From Cellvibrionaceae bacterium (GTDB lineage Bacteria; Pseudomonadota; Gammaproteobacteria; Pseudomonadales; Cellvibrionaceae): a stretch of 64,000 nt of DNA. The stretch lies in NCBI GenBank assembly GCA_021151825.1, contig JAGKWQ010000002.1:124001-188000 (forward strand), in the 5' to 3' direction. The notes beneath the pieces are model-generated. The model was not told the DNA's origin, searched no databases, and saw only the letters and a list, made by a program, of their open reading frames with translations. Within the stretch, counting starts at the first letter, position 1. Every line of letters begins with the position of its first letter. This document shows, in pieces, positions 44,890 through 54,458 of this stretch. Both the position numbers and the translations under genes were made by a program.

Positions 44890-47001
44890 ATGGACACGTT
44901 GGCTTTGTTGATATTTGCGGGGGCCGCTTGCCTCCTGTGGGAATGGTGGCGAAGAAAAGCACTGCCGTCACACGAAGAGGAACTGGCCGCGACTGACGAA
45001 AATATTGAACAAGTAGTCGCCGAGATTCAGGAATTGCAACAACGCCTGGGCGACGTAGTCAAGCGGGATGATTATGCGGAAGCAATCTTCATCAGCGAGC
45101 GCATGCTGGCACTTTCAGATGATTACTTCGGCGATGATCCGGAAGTGATATTGCCGCTGCTGACTGCCCTATCCAATTTTTACCATCTTGCCGGCCAATC
45201 GCTTAAAGCCATGCCCTATCTCCAGCGCAGCATCCCGTTGCGCGAAAATTTTCCCGCTTTGTATGCCGATCAGGCGGATTCATTTAGCCAGTTGGCGGAC
45301 CTGTATCTGCATTTGGGCGCTGCACGTGAAGCGCTGCCACTTATTCGCCGGGAAGTAGAATTGCGCCGTCACCATAGCTTGCCAGACGAAGCCATGCTAC
45401 GTGCCCAGTGCAAGTTATTGTCGCTAATGCTGGATGAACCAGCGATGGCAGTTCCCTTGCGCCGCGATATTACCGCGACAGCACAAAAACTTGATCAGGA
45501 AATAGTGACCTATCTGGCAAATGAGGCGAATAAAGCTGTTAATGACGCACTGCACGCAGGTCGTGTACGCGACGCCTGGGCGGCAGCCGAACATGCCGCG
45601 CTGCTGGCTGCAATAGCACAAGGGACTGACGATGAAATCACCTTTGTTTGTCGCAGCAACCTGGCAGAGATGTTGCGCCGGAACCGCCATTTCGAGGAGG
45701 CCGAATCCCAATTTCTCCAACTGATCGCCGATCTGGAAAAACGCGACAATGATACGGAGGGGCTGCGTATCGCGTATAACAATCTGGCCCTGCTTTATGA
45801 CGAATGTGGTCGTACGAGCGATGCAGCAAGTTGGCGTGAACGCCAGATGGGGTTACTTCAGGGCGCAGAAGTGAGTACAGGTTCGCACTTCAATGCGCTC
45901 AACAATCTTGCCGTCAGCCAGTCCAACATGGGTGATAACAATACAGCTGCACAAACCTATGCCAACGCGTTGAAATTATCACCGGACGGCGAAGGCATCG
46001 ATTCACGTCTATGGGCCGAAACCCTCAACAACTACGGCATCACCCTGATAAACCTTAAGCGCTTCCCCGAAGCAGGTCGCCTGTACAAGAAAGTGATAGA
46101 ACGCAAGAAGGCAGGTGCAGATATTCCCATGCCGGTAGTGGCCGGTAGTTTCAACGGGCTAGGCATAGTGTCGGATCAACTCGGCAAGCTGGCGCAGGCG
46201 CAGGACATGTTTGAGCGCGCGCTGGCCATCAAGGAAAAGCACCTCCCTAACGACCATTTGTCGCTGGAAACTGCTCGCCATAACCTCGGCTCGATTTACG
46301 CGCAACAGGGCGACGCTACCCGCGCGGCGCAGATGGCACAGCAAGTACTGACCAGCCGCGAAAAGAGACTGGGGCCAGAGCATCCGGAAACCCAATCGGC
46401 ACGTAAAAATCTTGTCGCGATGACCAATGCATTCGAGCCTGCAACTACCTTGACTGAACCGGCGATGCGTGAAGACGTAGACGCATTGATGGTCCAAACC
46501 ACGGGTGGAGAGTTGCTCCGTTATGCCACATACAACTTCGGGCGCACCCGCGACACGAGTGTAAGCAGTGTACTGATACCGGAAACACAAGCCATCGCGC
46601 TGCATCTGAAACTGGAGCTCGCCCTGCCGTACGGCTGGCGGTGTTTTATCGGGTCTACACGCTGGCTGGGCGAGGAGAAACACGATGGGATGGCTGAGCT
46701 GGTGGCTATCCAGTCAGCATCACAATTCGACTGCCTGCGAGTAGCGCGCACCGATGCAGTGAACCATGGACTGGAAACGGAAGACATCATTCACACCTTG
46801 CAAGACTATGATCAACGCTTCGGCATCCGTATCTATAACGCGAGTACCGATACCGTTGGCTTCATGTTGTTGCGTCTACCCGAAGACCTGGATGTTTTCG
46901 CGCAGGAGCTGCTGGACTTCTGCATGGACCTGGAAGATGTAGAACTTATCAAGCAGATGATTACCTCTTCGGGCAATCGGGTGGAGCTGTGGTGGGATTA
47001 A
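44890..47001 (+). CDS. Membrane-anchored TPR protein with C-terminal DUF4253-like domain
   Basis: 703 residues. One N-terminal membrane helix (LALLIFAGAACLLWEWWRRK) is followed by tetratricopeptide repeats of the NPHP3/kinesin-light-chain type over about 45-520 (for example LGNLAQVYAQQ-like units such as ETARHNLGSIYAQQGDATRA). The last 170 residues (GWRCFIGSTRWLGEEKHDGM, TDAVNHGLETEDIIHTLQDY, then VELWWD at the end) resemble DUF4253. The family is a scaffold-like fusion with no known enzymatic role. The gene is somewhat more GC-rich than its neighbours. It lies 53 bases after the Lrp gene. Confidence 0.75.
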   Translation: MDTLALLIFAGAACLLWEWWRRKALPSHEEELAATDENIEQVVAEIQELQQRLGDVVKRDDYAEAIFISERMLALSDDYFGDDPEVILPLLTALSNFYHLAGQSLKAMPYLQRSIPLRENFPALYADQADSFSQLADLYLHLGAAREALPLIRREVELRRHHSLPDEAMLRAQCKLLSLMLDEPAMAVPLRRDITATAQKLDQEIVTYLANEANKAVNDALHAGRVRDAWAAAEHAALLAAIAQGTDDEITFVCRSNLAEMLRRNRHFEEAESQFLQLIADLEKRDNDTEGLRIAYNNLALLYDECGRTSDAASWRERQMGLLQGAEVSTGSHFNALNNLAVSQSNMGDNNTAAQTYANALKLSPDGEGIDSRLWAETLNNYGITLINLKRFPEAGRLYKKVIERKKAGADIPMPVVAGSFNGLGIVSDQLGKLAQAQDMFERALAIKEKHLPNDHLSLETARHNLGSIYAQQGDATRAAQMAQQVLTSREKRLGPEHPETQSARKNLVAMTNAFEPATTLTEPAMREDVDALMVQTTGGELLRYATYNFGRTRDTSVSSVLIPETQAIALHLKLELALPYGWRCFIGSTRWLGEEKHDGMAELVAIQSASQFDCLRVARTDAVNHGLETEDIIHTLQDYDQRFGIRIYNASTDTVGFMLLRLPEDLDVFAQELLDFCMDLEDVELIKQMITSSGNRVELWWD

Positions 47002-47008
47002 TCTAAAC

Positions 47009-47037
47009 CTGAGTAATCAAGAGCTGAGCAATCAAGA
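47009..47037 (+). repeat. Tandem 15-bp repeat
   Basis: CTGAGTAATCAAGA and CTGAGCAATCAAGA lie head-to-tail (15-bp period) right after the TPR gene stop. It looks like a small local duplication. Confidence 0.55.
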
Positions 47038-47067
47038 AACCAAGTAAAAAAATAAGCTATCAAGTTA

Positions 47068-47086
47068 GTGGGCCAATCTGGCCCAC
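47068..47086. terminator. Hairpin between TPR and tetR genes
   Basis: An 8-bp stem GTGGGCCA/TGGCCCAC with loop ATC, between convergent genes; the T-run is poor. Confidence 0.45.
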
Positions 47087-47138
47087 ATAGAAAACGCTCC
47101 TGCTTTTTTCTGATGGAACCCATCACTGTGCAAAAAAA

Positions 47139-47711
47139 TCAGGGGGCTTTGTGCGAAATTGCCTCCCAGCTGGCGCCAATGATTTTTTCCAGCATCGCAT
47201 CATCAACCTCAATCAACCCCAACAATTTTTTTCGTGCAATTTCAAAAATAGGTTCAAAACCGAGCGAAAATAAAATGTCATCAGGTAAATCTCTCAACGC
47301 TGCACTGGCACGTCCCTGTGCGAAAAAATCAAACAAGGGAGTGAGCTCCTGCTTGGCCACTTCATGCAAGCTGCGCAATAAATCCGGCGGCAAATGATCG
47401 AACTGCCCTTTACTGTGCAAAATTTCCGGCTCGCGCATAAACAATTGCCAAAACGTCAGGCCAAGATTTTTAAATTGATCTTGTAACGGCAATCCAGCTC
47501 GATGGGTTATACGCAATTCAGATGCAACACGATTAATAATTTGTCCATGCAGTTTATTAATCAAATCTTCACGATCATCAAAATACAAATACAAAGTACC
47601 GGTCGCAACGCCAGCCTCTTTAGCGACGTCGCGTACTGAAAAACCGTGGAAGCCTTTACTGGCGAGCAATCTGAGTGTTGCTGCCAAAATGGTTTCACAT
47701 TTACTCACCAT
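47139..47711 (-). CDS. TetR/AcrR family regulator of the efflux operon
   Basis: 190 residues. The N-terminal helix-turn-helix (ETILAATLRLLASKGFHGFS, then VRDVAKEAGVATGTLYLYFD) is canonical TetR. The C-terminal ligand domain resembles AcrR/NalC-type. It lies 9 bases after the acrB stop on the same strand, so it is the last gene of acrA-acrB-tetR rather than divergent as in E. coli. A palindrome just upstream of acrA (52031-52046) is its likely operator, giving autoregulation of the whole operon. ATG 47711 is preferred to GTG 47714. Confidence 0.93.
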   Translation of the reverse strand: MVSKCETILAATLRLLASKGFHGFSVRDVAKEAGVATGTLYLYFDDREDLINKLHGQIINRVASELRITHRAGLPLQDQFKNLGLTFWQLFMREPEILHSKGQFDHLPPDLLRSLHEVAKQELTPLFDFFAQGRASAALRDLPDDILFSLGFEPIFEIARKKLLGLIEVDDAMLEKIIGASWEAISHKAP

Positions 47712-47720
47712 CACTTTACA

Positions 47721-50700
47721 TCACTCCGCTTTTTTCGCTGAAGACCAACGTTTTGCCAAACGAAATACCACCACAAAAAATACCGGCACAAAGAAAATTG
47801 CCAACACAGTGGCCGAAAACATTCCGCCAAATACACCAGTACCAATCGCGTTCTGGCTACCGGAACCAGCACCAGAACTCAACACCAACGGAGTTACGCC
47901 CAACATAAATGCTAATGAAGTCATAATGATCGGACGCAAACGCATACGCACGGCTTCCATGGTTGCTTCCAGTAAATCCATGCCTTGTTCATAAAGCGCT
48001 TTGGCGAACTCCACGATCAGAATCGCATTCTTTGCAGCGAGGCCAATCGTTGTCAGTAAACCCACCTGGAAATACACATCATTGGATAACCCTCTCGCCA
48101 TCGCAAACAACACTGCGCCAATTACCCCAAGCGGTACAACAAGCATTACCGAGAAAGGAACAGACCAGCTTTCATAAAGCGCAGCAAGGCACAAAAATAC
48201 AATCAAAATTGATAGTGCATAAAGCATCGGTGCCTGACTTCCTGATTCGCGTTCTTGCAATGACATACCGGTCCATTGAAAACCGACACCCACAGGTAAT
48301 TTCGCTGCAATTTCTTCCGCCGCTAACATTGCATCACCCGAACTTACCCCGGGTGCACCCTGCCCCAAAATATTTACCGACGGCACACCATTGTAGCGCT
48401 CAAGGCGTGGCGAGCCATAAATCCAGCGACCGGACGTAAATGCCGAGAACGGCACCATTTCATTTTCATTGTTGCGCACGTACCAGTTTTTAACATCCTC
48501 CGGCAGCATGCGGTATTTAGCTTCACCTTGTACGTATACTTTTTTCACGCGCCCATTATCAATAAAGTCATTGACGTAACTCGCGGCCCAGGCTGTTGAA
48601 AAAACACTATTGATATCGCTTAACGAAACACCCAGTGCAGCGGCTTTTTCCTGATCGACATCCAACTTAAATTGCGGATTGTCATCCTGGCCGTTGGGGC
48701 GTACGCCCACCAACCGCGAGTCTTGCATCGCTGCGCCTAAAAATTGATTGCGTGCCTGCATTAATGTTTCGTGGCCCACACCGCCCAAATCCTGCAATTG
48801 CAAATTGAAACCGGATGAGGTTCCCAATTGCGTAATTGCCGGTGGGACAAATGGAAATATCATCGCATCTTTAATTGCACCTAACGCTCCCATTGCGCGC
48901 CCGGCAATTGCCTGCACATGTTGTGCCGCATCGGTGCGCTCACTCCAGTCCTTCAAGCCCACGAATGCAATACCGTTATTTTGGCCGCGACCACTGAAAC
49001 TAAAACCGATAACAGAAAATATTGAGCGCACATTATCTTTTTCATTTTCCAGATAATGTTTTTCAATTTGGTCCATCACCCCAATTGAACGCTCTTTGGT
49101 AGCACCCACTGGCAAGGTCATTTGGGTAAACAAAACACCTTGGTCTTCATCCGGTAAAAATGAACCAGGCAAACGCGTAAATAACAAACCCAATACCACG
49201 ACAATCGCCAGATAAATTCCCATGTAGCGCCCCGTGCGTCCCAGCATGGATTTCACACCGGTTTGGTATTTATCAGTTGCACGATTGAAATTGCGATTAA
49301 ACCAACCGAAAAATCCGGTCTTGTGATAATGATCAGCATCCACTGGTTTCAACATGGTGGCGCACAACGCTGGAGTAAGTGTTAACGCAACGATAACTGA
49401 TAACGCCATTGCCGACACAATCGTGATCGAAAATTGGCGATAGATAACACCGGTTGATCCACCAAAAAATGCCATAGGCACAAACACCGCAGCGAGCACC
49501 AGCGCAATACCAATTAATGCACCGGTAATTTGTTGCATGGATTTGCGAGTTGCCTCTCGCGGCGAAAGCCCTTCTTCAGCCATTACCCGTTCGACGTTTT
49601 CCACTACAACAATCGCATCGTCAACCAACAAACCAATCGCGAGCACCATCGCAAACATTGTGAGTGTGTTGATCGAAAATCCGAAGGTTTGCAGTACCGC
49701 AAAAGTACCCAACAAAACCACAGGAACGGCAATCGTGGGAATCAGTGTTGCGCGGAAATTTTGCAAAAATAAATACATCACCAAAAACACTAACACGATT
49801 GCTTCGATGAGTGTATGCACTACGGCTTCAATAGATAATTTTACGAAAGGCGTGGTGTCATAGGGATAAACTACATCCAACCCTTGCGGGAAAAATTTTT
49901 GTAACTGACCGATACGCTCACGAACACCATCAGCGGTATCCAATGCGTTGGCACCCGACGCCAGTGTTACCGCAAGGCCACTCGCCGGACGATTGTTGTA
50001 TTCTGTTTCAAACTGGTAATTTTCACCACCGAGTTCAACACGAGCAACATCACCCAAGCGAACTTGTGAACCATCCTGATTAACGCGCAATAAAATATCG
50101 CGGAATTGTTCAGGCGTATTTAAACGGGTTTGCACCACAATACTGGCATTAATTTGCTGGCCAGGTAATGCTGGCGTTCCACCTAATTCGCCCGCCGCAA
50201 TTTGCGCATTTTGCGCACGAATCGCAGTGACAACATCAACGGTAGTAAGTTTGTAGGTAGCAAGTTTATTTGCATCTAACCAAACGCGCATCGCATATTG
50301 CGAACCAAATAATTGAATTTGGCCAACACCATTAACACGGCTCAATTGATCTTGAACGTTTGCTGCTACGTAGTCGGCGATGTCGTATTTATCCATGCGC
50401 CCATCGGACGACACGAACGCAGCAACCATTAAAAATCCGGCAGATGATTTTGTAACGCGAATACCTTGCTGTTGCACTTCTTGCGGCAACAAGGGCATTG
50501 CGGTTTGCAATTTATTTTGCACCTGAACCTGAGCGATATCCGGATCAGTTCCTGCCATAAACGTAACAGTTACCTCACCGCGACCGCTGGATTCGCTGGT
50601 CGATGACATGTATTGCACATTATCGATACCGGTAAGCCCTTGTTCGATAATTTGAATTACCGTGTCTTGCACTGTTTGTGCAGAAGCGCCGGGATAGTTA

Positions 50701-50840
50701 GCGCTGATACTCACCGACGGTGGCGCCACTTCCGGATATTGTTCAATCGGCAATTTTGCAATGGAAAGCAAACCCGCCAACATAATGATGATAGAAATTA
50801 CCCAGGCAAAAACCGGGCGATCAATAAAAAACTTCGCCAT
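47721..50840 (-). CDS. acrB: RND efflux transporter, AcrB/MexB type
   Basis: 1039 residues, a full-length HAE1-family inner-membrane proton antiporter. It begins MAKFFIDRPVFAWVISIIIM. The proton-relay Asp pair lies in TM4 (VLAIGLLVDDAIVVVENVER). The duplicated 6+6 helix architecture with two large periplasmic loops is complete. The end is hydrophilic (RLAKRWSSAKKAE). It lies 5 bases after acrA. No outer-membrane channel gene is nearby, so it probably uses a shared TolC. Substrates are likely hydrophobic drugs, detergents or solvents, by analogy. Confidence 0.96.
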   Translation of the reverse strand: MAKFFIDRPVFAWVISIIIMLAGLLSIAKLPIEQYPEVAPPSVSISANYPGASAQTVQDTVIQIIEQGLTGIDNVQYMSSTSESSGRGEVTVTFMAGTDPDIAQVQVQNKLQTAMPLLPQEVQQQGIRVTKSSAGFLMVAAFVSSDGRMDKYDIADYVAANVQDQLSRVNGVGQIQLFGSQYAMRVWLDANKLATYKLTTVDVVTAIRAQNAQIAAGELGGTPALPGQQINASIVVQTRLNTPEQFRDILLRVNQDGSQVRLGDVARVELGGENYQFETEYNNRPASGLAVTLASGANALDTADGVRERIGQLQKFFPQGLDVVYPYDTTPFVKLSIEAVVHTLIEAIVLVFLVMYLFLQNFRATLIPTIAVPVVLLGTFAVLQTFGFSINTLTMFAMVLAIGLLVDDAIVVVENVERVMAEEGLSPREATRKSMQQITGALIGIALVLAAVFVPMAFFGGSTGVIYRQFSITIVSAMALSVIVALTLTPALCATMLKPVDADHYHKTGFFGWFNRNFNRATDKYQTGVKSMLGRTGRYMGIYLAIVVVLGLLFTRLPGSFLPDEDQGVLFTQMTLPVGATKERSIGVMDQIEKHYLENEKDNVRSIFSVIGFSFSGRGQNNGIAFVGLKDWSERTDAAQHVQAIAGRAMGALGAIKDAMIFPFVPPAITQLGTSSGFNLQLQDLGGVGHETLMQARNQFLGAAMQDSRLVGVRPNGQDDNPQFKLDVDQEKAAALGVSLSDINSVFSTAWAASYVNDFIDNGRVKKVYVQGEAKYRMLPEDVKNWYVRNNENEMVPFSAFTSGRWIYGSPRLERYNGVPSVNILGQGAPGVSSGDAMLAAEEIAAKLPVGVGFQWTGMSLQERESGSQAPMLYALSILIVFLCLAALYESWSVPFSVMLVVPLGVIGAVLFAMARGLSNDVYFQVGLLTTIGLAAKNAILIVEFAKALYEQGMDLLEATMEAVRMRLRPIIMTSLAFMLGVTPLVLSSGAGSGSQNAIGTGVFGGMFSATVLAIFFVPVFFVVVFRLAKRWSSAKKAE

Positions 50841-50845
50841 GGTAT

Positions 50846-51997
50846 TTACTCCGCTGCCGGGGCCTTAGTGACTGGAACTGCTTTCGCAGGCGCACCGGGT
50901 TTCACTTTTTGCAAACCTTCAACAATGACTTTATCGCCAACATCCAAACCACTTAATACCAGCCATTGATCACCCAACGCGCGTCCGACATTGATGGAGC
51001 GCAGTTCCACAACACCTTGTTTATTTACAATCATCGTTGTCGCATTACCGCTGCGATCACGAGTAACACCACGTTGCGGAACTAAAATGGAATTAGTACG
51101 AACACCTTCTTCCAGGGATGTACGCACAAACATACCGGGCAACAACAAACGATCCGGATTGGGAAATTGCGCGCGCAAAATAACAGTACCCGTCGATTCA
51201 TTCACACCAACTTCAGTAAATTGCAACGACCCCACATGTTCATAAACAGAGTTGTTTTCCAACAGCAACCGGGCTTTGGCAGAATCGATTGCCGCAACAC
51301 TGCCCTCTCGCATTTGGCGGCGCAATTGCAAAAGTTGTTCTGCGGATTGGGAAACATCCACATAAATAGGATCAAGCTGCTGGATTTCGGCAAGCACTGC
51401 GGCCTGACCCGCACTCACCAACGCGCCTTCGGTAACACTGGATTTTCCAATCACGCCATCAATGGGTGCTAACACACGCGTGTAATCAAGGTTAATTTTG
51501 GCGGTAGTAACGCCCGCCTTTGCCAATTGGACGCCGGCTTTTGTCTGACCGAGAGTAGCCAGGGCATCGTCATAGTCTTGCTGGCTAATAGCTTTGATTG
51601 CGACAAGATTTTTGTAGCGAGACTCACGCGCTTCAGCAGCGGCAAGGTTAGCCTCCGCACGCGCCAGCTCAGCTTGCGCACTCGCCAATGCGGCTTTGTA
51701 AGTAGCAGGATCGATTTGATACAGGGGGGTTCCGGCTTTGATCTCCGCACCTTCGGTGAATAATCGTTTCTGGATAATGCCGCTCACCTGCGGACGAACT
51801 TCAGCTTTGCGATACGCGCTGGTACGACCAGGCAACTCGGCTTCCAACGGCACATTTGCACGCGACACCTCAACCACACCTACCTCAATAGCCGCCCCTG
51901 CAGGCTTTGCTGCCTGATCTTTACCATTACAGGCAGATAACACCAATCCCAACAGGGATACCACCAGCACTGAGCTGTAGCGAATGCGCGAAACCAT
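50846..51997 (-). CDS. acrA: RND efflux periplasmic adaptor lipoprotein, AcrA/MexA type
   Basis: 383 residues. Lipoprotein signal with lipobox LSAC; the mature protein begins with Cys. The membrane-fusion core follows: AEVRPQVSGIIQKRLFTEGA (lipoyl half), a long alpha-hairpin with ELARAEANLAAAEARESRYK, KINLDYTRVLAPIDGVIGKS, and the beta-barrel/MP domain with LLLPGMFVRTSLEEG. It links the pump to an outer-membrane channel. ATG 51997 has GGGAG upstream; TTG at 52003 is rejected. It is the first gene of the operon. Confidence 0.96.
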   Translation of the reverse strand: MVSRIRYSSVLVVSLLGLVLSACNGKDQAAKPAGAAIEVGVVEVSRANVPLEAELPGRTSAYRKAEVRPQVSGIIQKRLFTEGAEIKAGTPLYQIDPATYKAALASAQAELARAEANLAAAEARESRYKNLVAIKAISQQDYDDALATLGQTKAGVQLAKAGVTTAKINLDYTRVLAPIDGVIGKSSVTEGALVSAGQAAVLAEIQQLDPIYVDVSQSAEQLLQLRRQMREGSVAAIDSAKARLLLENNSVYEHVGSLQFTEVGVNESTGTVILRAQFPNPDRLLLPGMFVRTSLEEGVRTNSILVPQRGVTRDRSGNATTMIVNKQGVVELRSINVGRALGDQWLVLSGLDVGDKVIVEGLQKVKPGAPAKAVPVTKAPAAE

Positions 51998-52030
51998 GAT
52001 CAACTCCCGATAGATCTATAAAAACAACCA

Positions 52031-52046
52031 ATGAACAAATGTTCAT
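52031..52046. promoter_or_regulatory. Likely TetR-family operator upstream of acrA
   Basis: ATGAACA-AA-TGTTCAT, a perfect 7+2+7 palindrome, centred about 42 bp ahead of the acrA ATG. The position within the expected promoter suits repression by the operon's own TetR protein. Confidence 0.72.
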
Positions 52047-52229
52047 TTTGATCATCATAGAGCCTGAGTGCGCAAAAACCAGCAAATTTTCATTAATTAA
52101 CGATTGTGCATGCCCTTTACCCAACAGCGTAAGTAAGGAAACAAGTAGCGGGTGACCAGAGTTAAGGAAATAGCAGCGGCATTACCGAGCTGGGGATATC
52201 AGACTGGAATGTGAAAATAAAGCCCTTGC

Positions 52230-54257
52230 TTAATCCAGCAAGAGCTTATTAAAGACATCGATTAGTTGGTTAATATCGACAGGCTTAGTCAGGTAATCAA
52301 AGAAACCGGCATTGCGTCCACGCTCTATATCGTATGGCATTGCATTGGCCGATAATCCCACAACGGGAATTTGGCTGGTAGACGGATCATTCTTAAGCAC
52401 AGCAAGTACTTCATAACCATCCATGCCTGGTAAATTGATGTCGAGAATAATCAAATCCGGGCTGGTACTGCGCGCCTTGTAAATTCCCAAAAATGCCTCT
52501 TCGGCGATCTCCAGTTCCAGTTGCGGATAGCGGGTGAAAATCTGTTGTAACAGGCGAATGTTGGTAGGGTTATCTTCCACATACAACACACGACAACGGC
52601 GTTTAACATTCAATATTGCAGGGCTGTAATCTTTTTTCCGGTTGGCAGCAGGCAATGTTTCCGCGCTCCACTCGGTAGCAACCGGGAAATCCATCCAGAA
52701 AATGGTACCAACACCTTCAGTACTGGAAAAATCCAGCTTGCCTTGCATCATCTCCACCAATTGCTTGGTGATCACAAGCCCTACCCCGGAGCCTTCAATA
52801 TTGCTGTTTTCTGCACTTAAGCGATTAAATGGCTGGAACACTTCACTTTGGCGTTGCAACGGAATGCCGCGGCCAGTATCGCGCACACTAATGCGTAGCT
52901 TCAGCTCCTCCTCTGCCCCCAAAGTCACCTCAACTTCGCCACCAACGTGGTTGTATTTCACAGCGTTGCTTAACAAGTTCAGCACTGCCTGTTTGCAACG
53001 GACATGATCTGCAATCACATAAGTATTCACATGATCAGTTATACGTGCCGACAGACGTATACCACGCGCGTCCGCCTGAGGCTGAACCAATGTGAAGCAT
53101 TCATCAAGCAAACGCGACACCAGAACCGGCTCCAATGAAACCGTCATATTTCCTGATTCTATTTTTGCCAAATCAAGAACATCATTAATTAATTGCAATA
53201 GATGCTCACCCGCTTTGCGAATTTCACGTACATTTTCAACCTGTTGCGATTTTAAATTACCGTCGTATTCGAATAATTGTGTATAACCCAAAATCGCATT
53301 TAACGGCGTGCGCAATTCATGGCTCATGCTCGATAAAAATTCAGATTTAGCGCGGTTGGCTTTTTCCGCTTGCTCCTTCGCCTGAATTACACGCTCTTCA
53401 GCGCGCTTTACTTCAGTGATATCCATATTGCTGCCAGACATCATTATTGGCTGACCCTTTTCGTTAAATACTGCCCGGCCACGGCCGCGAATCCAGCGAA
53501 TATCCCCCTGGGTGCTGATGAGCCGATACTCAACATCAAAAGGTGCGCGACCGGCCATATGTTCAACTAAAGCGTTATCAAATTTGGATAAATCTTGCGG
53601 ATAAATATGGCGTCGCCAAATTTTCAAGCGATCCTCACCCTCAGTAAGCACATCATCAAGATCATCGTAGCCCAGCAATTCCCAACAACGATGGGAAAAA
53701 TGAAAGCCACCACGATCCGCATACCATTCCCAAATACCATCGCTGGATGCCTGGATAATACGCACTTGGCGCGCCTCACTTTCGCGCAATGCCGCTTCAA
53801 CTTTTTTAATTTCGGTGATATCGAAATTAACACCAGACATCAGCGTAACTTGCCCGCTTTCATCGCGTAGAGAATCCGCCCGCACTTGCGTCCAGATGTA
53901 ATCGCCATATTTGGTTTTAATACGATAGGAAACATCCATCGGCTTACCCGTGCGTAGATGTTGACGTGTTGCCTCTACTGCAAATTCACGATCATCCGGG
54001 TGTATATAGGTAAGCACTTTGGATGCATCACAAATATCTTTTGCATCCTCCGGGCCATAGCCCAAACGCATCCAGAATCCACCCGACCATTCGATGTGCT
54101 GGTTGTGTAAATCCCACTCCCAGAAACCATAACCGCTGCCATTGAAAATTCGCTGGAATCGACCAACCGTTGAACGCAAAAGCTCCAAATCATCACTGGT
54201 CTGCAGTGCAGGGTTAAAGCTGATGTGCTCAATCATCGGATTGCGATTATTAGTCAT
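52230..54257 (-). CDS. PAS-PAS hybrid histidine kinase
   Basis: 675 residues, no membrane helix. Two PAS/PAC units follow a short N-terminus: about 30-160 (GFWEWDLHNQHIEWSGGFWM, the hydrophobic PAS core), and about 165-290. HisKA has SSMSHELRTPLNAILGY. The HATPase domain has NLLSNAVKYN, VRDTGRGIP and GSGVGLVITKQL. A REC domain at the C-terminus has Asp in LIILDINLPGMDGYEV. The start could be 54263 or 54257; AAGG is better spaced for 54257. It lies between the efflux operon and secF without clear operon linkage. The signal is unknown. Confidence 0.92.
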   Translation of the reverse strand: MTNNRNPMIEHISFNPALQTSDDLELLRSTVGRFQRIFNGSGYGFWEWDLHNQHIEWSGGFWMRLGYGPEDAKDICDASKVLTYIHPDDREFAVEATRQHLRTGKPMDVSYRIKTKYGDYIWTQVRADSLRDESGQVTLMSGVNFDITEIKKVEAALRESEARQVRIIQASSDGIWEWYADRGGFHFSHRCWELLGYDDLDDVLTEGEDRLKIWRRHIYPQDLSKFDNALVEHMAGRAPFDVEYRLISTQGDIRWIRGRGRAVFNEKGQPIMMSGSNMDITEVKRAEERVIQAKEQAEKANRAKSEFLSSMSHELRTPLNAILGYTQLFEYDGNLKSQQVENVREIRKAGEHLLQLINDVLDLAKIESGNMTVSLEPVLVSRLLDECFTLVQPQADARGIRLSARITDHVNTYVIADHVRCKQAVLNLLSNAVKYNHVGGEVEVTLGAEEELKLRISVRDTGRGIPLQRQSEVFQPFNRLSAENSNIEGSGVGLVITKQLVEMMQGKLDFSSTEGVGTIFWMDFPVATEWSAETLPAANRKKDYSPAILNVKRRCRVLYVEDNPTNIRLLQQIFTRYPQLELEIAEEAFLGIYKARSTSPDLIILDINLPGMDGYEVLAVLKNDPSTSQIPVVGLSANAMPYDIERGRNAGFFDYLTKPVDINQLIDVFNKLLLD

Positions 54258-54404
54258 TACCATTGCCTTGAACGAGATGCGTTTTGAATGAAATGTGTCG
54301 TAAACAAAAAGTTCACGCTACAGAATGTCCTTTCAATAAATGCCCCGACGATACCCGAGATCATTTGATTAAACAATCAGCGCGATTTTTATGGTGCCAG
54401 AAAC

Positions 54405-54432
54405 AACAACAGCGCCTTAAGGCGCTGTTGTT
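54405..54432 (-). terminator. Terminator after secF
   Basis: A 12-bp stem AACAACAGCGCC/GGCGCTGTTGTT with loop TTAA, followed on the minus strand by GTTGTTTCTGG. It ends the queA-tgt-secD-secF operon. Confidence 0.75.
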
Positions 54433-54458
54433 AATGCAATGCAAAATGAAAACGTAAA

